Shown: positions 59,077 through 64,000 of the stretch, piece by piece
Position numbering within the stretch: the stretch's first letter is position 1
How the letters are laid out: each line of letters opens with the position of its first letter
NCBI RefSeq assembly: GCF_026210795.1
Contig: NC_089453.1
Location: 3,536,275-3,600,274 of the forward strand
DNA length: 64,000 bases
Origin: Rhizophagus irregularis
Lineage: Eukaryota; Glomeromycota; Glomeromycetes; Glomerales; Glomeraceae
Reading direction: 5' to 3'
Position numbers and translations under genes: made by a program
Notes under the pieces: generated by a model
Told to the model about the DNA's origin: nothing
Database searches by the model: none
Seen by the model: the letters and a program-made list of their open reading frames with translations, nothing else

Positions 59077-61447
59077 TTAGGAGTCAATTTCCATTTTGTC
59101 CACTTGATCATCTTGATAATCTAAAAACTCTGATAAATCATACCCAAGCAAATTTTCTTTGCCTAGTAATCGAATATCCTCTTTATTTCCATTAGGATAT
59201 ATTAGCTGAACAGATTCAAAATTTTCGCCACAAATAACATAAATATCATTTCTTTTACGTTTCTCTGACTCTGGAGCTTCCATCTTACTATTTCGAATAT
59301 CGATGATCGCCCACTGTTTTGTGTGTTTAAGGATAGGAACATATATGCCACCTCTTTGAAATCTTTGTTGATGTTCATTTAACTTTACTCCGTCTCTCAA
59401 TAGCTCAATAGCCCAGTGACGCTTATCATTTACGTAAAAATCCACATATCCCTTTGATCCAAACACTTTTCCAACATCTACAGAAGGATAGATGTCTTCG
59501 GGAAGAACTTGCAATGAAGCACGGTAGAACTCCATTTGCCACACACGCTCAAAAAGTCGACCATCTTTGCCTTTACCCTTGCTATTCTGCAATATTTTTG
59601 GGTTCATATTTGTGAATACCGATTTGATAAAATCTTTGAATGTTTTAGGTGGCGATTCAGATCGTACCACATAACCAAAACGATCTTGAAGGTATGTAGC
59701 TCTAAGCAATGGTGCAGGAAAATCAAGAACTGAACGACCTATTTTTCCTCCAATATCAACAAGAACATTTGTCTTAATAATTCGACCATTGCATGGAATC
59801 CTGTTGGTCTGAATTTTAAGACCTTTTTTAAAAAGCACTTTATCAATAATCATCATCTCTTCGCTTGACATATCATTAACTTGCGGAGTAGCACGAATAC
59901 CCTGAATACATCGTGTACAGATTGTTAATAATATTTTGGTCATTTAGAATTATCAAAATTTTATATACATTTACTTACCTTAAGATGAGAATAAAAATTA
60001 TATGATTTGAGATATGCAAAAATATCACCAAATTCCAGTTTATGAGGCCGTTTGACAAATCTTCTGATAATTTCGTCCATAGTGAAAGCAACTAATCCAG
60101 GATGAAAAGCCGTTATTTCACGTACATAATTATGAAGAAACGGAATGTCATCTTTTTTCAACATTTGAAGATGCATTTCACAGAATTTATTAAAGTAATC
60201 ACTAAACTCTTCTTCGGTGAAGCGAACATCTGCAAATCCCCATGTATTGTCTTTATGAAGAATAGATGGTGGCGAAATATCCATAATTGAATGATCTCCA
60301 TGAACAGTGTAGGCGCCGTAATGTCCATAAGAAGCAAATGCTACTATGTGCAAATTTGACAAGTATTGATTCACTTCTTTAAATGTTTCCCAAAAAATGT
60401 TTCCACCATTACGAGGTTCACTTTCATTCTGTGGCTTATAAATTAACTGCACCTCATCAACTATCAAAACTACATCAGTATCGCTATCTCTACATAGCTG
60501 TATAAATTCACCCCATTCCATGCCCATAAGCGCTTTAAACCCCTCTGTAAATGTCCATTCCATTCCACGCTTTACCATCCACATTAAAGAAATACGAAAT
60601 ACACATCTAAATCCTTTCTTCGCTTCGTCAGATTGAAGAATGTTATACTCCAATAGTTGTGCAAGTGAAGTTTTGCCAGCCATTGGTGGCGATCGAACTA
60701 GAATAATACGTTTCTTAAATAGATCATAAAGCAGTCTCTTAATGGTTGACTTTCTCTGACATATATTATCAATGTGAGTAAGATCAAGACCTTCGTAGCC
60801 CAAACCATCTTCCCTTTTTTTCATCTTTGTTCCTCCAAGACCTCCTATTCAATGCAAAATAGGAAAATAATATGAATCAAATGTACATTAGCTTGAAAGT
60901 TAAAAGACAATGGCTTTATACCTAGTCTTGATATTCCCTTGATTTTGGGTGCGTCTGTTAAAGTGAAAGCGAATAAGAAATAAAATAAGTTAGTTATCGT
61001 TACAAAAAAGGTAACTTTGTTCGAGAAGTAAACCATTGGGAGACACTTACCAGTGGTGGCGGGCGGTGGTGGTTCCACGATGATAAAATGGATGGACGAA
61101 GGTTCAGAGATCCAATCTTCTCCTTTAAAATAATCAGTTGGGTCCAATTCCTCGCCAAGTTCATTTGTAATGTCAGTTTGATTACGATACTTTTCATTAA
61201 GTTCACACAACTTCGAGTTTTTTTCATTGCACGGAATCTTAACATGATATAATTCCAGTTCACAAGCTTTACCGGCACTTTCTTTACTCTTGATTGTACT
61301 CCATATCATTTTCTTGATATGATCGTATGTGAGCGTATTAGCAGGAACAGTATAAATGTCATCAGGCATGGCGTTATGATCGCAAATGGTCACGGTTGAC
61401 TTTTTAGCGGTACCTAGAACAAAAAAAGGTAATACTTGTCTGGCCAT
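59077..61447 (-). CDS. Crinkler-type protein: ubiquitin-like N-domain, P-loop NTPase, REase-like C-domain, four exons, 706 aa
   Basis: Exons 61447-61051, 60954-60922, 60844-59979 and 59901-59077 join without a stop (phases 1, 1, 0; introns of 96, 77 and 77 bases). Residues 1-132 are the N-domain, ending IHFIIVEPPPPATT. A 33-base exon forms the linker. The P-loop is SPPMAGKTS (Gly-Lys-Thr at about 200-202), and the Walker B-like VVLIVDE ends at about 274. The C-domain has GSKGYVDFYVNDKRHWAIEL with Asp586 and Glu598, the REase-like core; the usual ExK lysine is replaced (ELLRDG), as in other fungal Crinklers I recall. ATG 61447 is the first start, and upstream is AT-rich. The protein is probably an effector or a nuclear ATPase-nuclease. 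Confidence 0.88.
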
Positions 61448-61633
61448 ATTTCTATAAAGTAAGAGAGAGAAAGAGCTTGGAAATTTTGGTAACTATGAAT
61501 TGTAGGGAGACGCGTTATATATATATATGTGAAAAAATCAAATTTTGAGTCATTGCCTTGATACGATGTGTCATACGTTATCATACCTTCCGCCATAATA
61601 ACTATCCGCTGAATCATTTTTTATCAAACCATT
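61448..61633. promoter_or_regulatory. Upstream region of the second Crinkler gene
   Basis: The minus strand just before the start is purine/pyrimidine biased (CTCTCTTACTTTATAG), and there is a TATATATATA run at 61518-61528, about 70 bases upstream of the start. This could hold the core promoter; it is an inference from position. Confidence 0.3.
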
Positions 61634-62178
61634 TGACATTTTATTGTGTTATCGTTGGCACGTTATGACAAAACACGACAGCAAATTACTTCTATTTGAC
61701 CTCAAACCCTTGCCAGTTCGATTGGCGTATTCGTGTGAATTTTTATACTAAAACGAAAAAAAAAAATTTTCATCGGGGCAAACAACCCGGATATTTATAT
61801 AAAATTTTCGAACTTGTTCCTAATTTAGTTGTTCGTGCAACAGAACGATTTAAAAAAGTAAAAGCGCATTACCAAGCCTTAATATTATTTTCTCCGGTTT
61901 AAAGTATCGCAGTTTGAAAGTGACATTTTATTGTGTTATCGTTGGCACGTTATGACAAAACACGACAGCAAATTACTTCTATTTGACCTCAAACCCTTGC
62001 CAGTTCGATTGGCGTATTCGTGTGAATTTTTATACCAATAAAACGAAAAAAAAAATTTTCATCGGGGCAAACAACCCGGATATTTATATAAAATTTTCGA
62101 ACTTGTTCCTAATTTAGTTGTTCGTGCAACAGAACGATTTAAAAAAGTAAAAGCGCCTTAATATTATTTTCTCCGGTG
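61634..62178 (+). repeat. Tandem duplication of a 260-290 bp unit with a readable frame
   Basis: The unit at 61634-61900 (GACATTTTATTGTGTTATCG, GACCTCAAACCCTTGCCAGT, CATCGGGGCAAACAACCCGG) recurs at 61921-62178 with a small deletion near its end and a few indels at A runs. The first unit can be read as FHRGKQPGYLYKIFELVPNL and VVRATERFKKVKAHYQALIL on the plus strand. I do not know the protein. The two copies are nearly identical, so the duplication is recent. Confidence 0.8.
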
Positions 62179-62189
62179 GGATGTCGTAA

Positions 62190-62565
62190 TTTGGGATGTC
62201 ATAATTAATTAATAATTTAAAATGCTATAATTAATTTAAAATAATATAATTAATTTGAAATATTACGACTTATACATTTAAAATATCTTAATTAATTTAT
62301 TTAAAATTTGAATTAAAATTATAAAATTATAATAATTATATTATGAAATTAGATTTTTAAAATTAAAATATAAAAGAATATTATAATTATTTTGAAATAT
62401 CATAATTATTTTGGAATGTTATAATTTATAATTATTTTAGAATATTATAATTATTTTAAAATGTTATATAATTAATTTGGGATGTCATAATTATTTTGGG
62501 ATGCCATAATAATTTGGGATTTGTACATTTGGGATGCCATAATTAATTTGGGATTTGGGATTTGT
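62190..62565. repeat. Low-complexity array of GGGATGYCATAATTA-type units
   Basis: ATAATTAATTTGGGATGTCA and diverged forms recur across the stretch with irregular spacing. No coding content. Confidence 0.65.
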
Positions 62566-63245
62566 TTAATATATTTTTGGCAACATGTATATATCCTTGG
62601 GTAGTACTTGAGTTTCTCCTGCTCCACAAATACTCAATTTGATTGATGATTGCGAACTGCTTGTATTGGTTTCAGTTTTCGCAGAATCTTCTAGGGGCAT
62701 AGAGAAATTATTCTGGAAAATTGAGAGCTTATCCTGATCTTGGCTTGAATATGTTGATCCACACAAAAGTTTTTTCTCTCTATTGCGTTGTCTCATCATA
62801 TCACTAACCTCTTCTTACTTACCGAAATCAGGAATTCATCGGTCTGTCTATCCTTCAATAATTTAGACCCTGCATGAGTGGGTTGAGTTACATCAGAGCT
62901 ATTCTCAGAGTTACCCTCAATAGGCGGCGAAATGGATGATTGGGAAGTCACCTGTAATTCTGAACGAGTGGGAGATTTCACCACGGATGTCCCGTCTTGC
63001 ACCAAAATATTAATAGCAATTTGCTCCTGTTTGATTTTCCCGACATCACAATTTAGTTCTGCAATGAGCTCAGCCTTTTCTTTATCGCTCTGCTCTAGTT
63101 TTATGAATCTGGCTTCATTCTCTTCCATAGCCTGCCTTAATTTAGCATTTTTGGCTTTAACCTCGGCATTCTCAGCCTTAATTTCAGCATTCTCGGCCAG
63201 GAGCTCGATGATGCGTTGTTTCAATGAATCAAGTTCGGATTGCAT
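62566..63245 (-). pseudogene. Coiled-coil protein gene with a frameshift
   Basis: ATG 63245 begins MQSELDSLKQRIIELLAENA; the next 70 residues are a strong Glu/Lys/Ala heptad coiled coil with AEIKAENAEVKAKNAKL. A Ser/Pro-rich linker and then TDEFLISVSKK follow. One base is missing near 62815; the other frame continues VSDMMRQRNREKKLL to a stop at 62566. The same coiled coil and upstream block occur at 26408-27130. It may still yield a shortened 149-residue protein. Function is unknown. Confidence 0.6.
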
Positions 63246-64000
63246 ACTCGATAATAACTTTCATATAGAATGTGGTTTATTTAAAATGCATTTTACCCAA
63301 GTGGGACTTTAGGTCTCACTTTTTTTATTCACCATACATCTCCATATCCCACGAAAATATACTTGATACAATGTATAGCATTTTCGGCTTGAATTCTTCA
63401 TTGATGCAGTAAATAAATTATATGATTCGATGATACATAGACTTGTTTTACAATGTGAAGTAGCGGGGTTTCTACATTAATACCTACAGATCACACCAGT
63501 TTTTCGTTCTTCTAAACTATCTATACTAACACAATATCCCAACTCTAAGCCGATTTAATTTGTCCCCAACATCGTTATTCTGGATAAAATAAATGGTCGT
63601 TAGGTCAGAAATAAATTAACAATATTGACCTTAGTAAAACTCACTGAAAGTTTATGTTCTCCGCCTAATAAGATTCTCTGAATTTCTGAACAAAAAAATA
63701 GATATTAGCTTTGCAAGCATGGGTCACTTCCTTGCAAATTCATCGACAAATCCGAAGAAGCAACAACTCACTCCGCTCTTATTGGAGAAAGACGGAGTCA
63801 GATTCTGGAAGGTGAATTGAAAGATGAGATAAAGGTACGAAATATTCATACCTGAATTGCGTAATGTCTCCTCCGGAGCTTCAACAATTCTTTCGTCAAC
63901 ACTTCTTTCAAACTGCGATACGTCCAGTTCTTTTAAAAATTAATTATAGCATTTCAAATTAATTATAGCATTTCAAATTTATTTATATTTATAGATTATC
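63246..64000. repeat. Upstream block duplicated at 26800-27250
   Basis: Blocks such as GTTTTACAATGTGAAGTAGC, TATTCTGGATAAAATAAATG, GAAATAAATTAACAATATTG and CTCCGCCTAATAAGATTCTC match in order the region beside the split coiled-coil gene. Similarity extends to the TTCGTCAACACTTCTT motif near 63893 (27182 in the other copy). No gene is seen up to the window end. Confidence 0.65.

Overview
The window is AT-rich eukaryotic DNA with short GT-AG introns (66 to 128 bases), Crinkler-type genes, many F-box/LRR fragments and several layers of transposons. This fits the repeat-rich, effector-rich compartment of an arbuscular mycorrhizal fungus. Rhizophagus/Glomeromycotina is my best guess, because several protein families here look like ones I know from that genus. 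I saw no rRNA, tRNA or CRISPR array.

Layout. 47-5781 (all minus strand) is a decayed cluster: a primase-polymerase/SF3-type helicase, a tyrosine recombinase, a coiled-coil remnant and a retropepsin. It is the best candidate for an undescribed element. 6064-9244 is a hAT transposon whose four-exon transposase is still open (752 aa). 10894-16429 and 47139-52830 are two nearly identical 5.5-5.7 kb terminal-inverted-repeat elements without a visible transposase, each carrying the same nested CACTA-like insertion. 16542-19735 is a broken gene for a DDE-transposase-like protein. 21202-26407 is a second hAT element with a perfect 8-bp target duplication and long TCCCA-rich inverted repeats. It sits inside a coiled-coil gene and itself carries a 244-bp MITE. 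34236-43138 is a Plavaka/CACTA-like element with a broken Tnp2 transposase and a head-to-head accessory gene, which is split by a 1.1 kb hAT-type MITE; the whole element sits next to the last exons of an AAA+ ATPase gene. 44155-45185 is an old foldback element. 47028-55126 holds two F-box/LRR copies with a retropepsin copy between them.

Intact genes. Three genes assemble into complete spliced reading frames and look like working host or effector genes: a Crinkler with P-loop NTPase and nuclease-like domains (27612-30401), a SAM-domain protein with a PD-(D/E)xK-like core (57233-58344) and a second Crinkler (59077-61447). A short Crinkler-type N-domain (56659-56957) and a PD-(D/E)xK fragment (30420-30879) belong to the same theme. 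The two Crinklers share sequence at the start of intron 1, right after the ubiquitin-like N-domain, which suggests domain exchange at that intron.

Decay. Most premature stops in the pseudogenes are explained by CGA to TGA, CAA to TAA or TGG to TGA/TAG changes. Two of these can be seen directly between paralogues in the window. This points to C:G to T:A decay of repeats. Family assignments rest on reading motifs and on recall of the families; no database search was possible.
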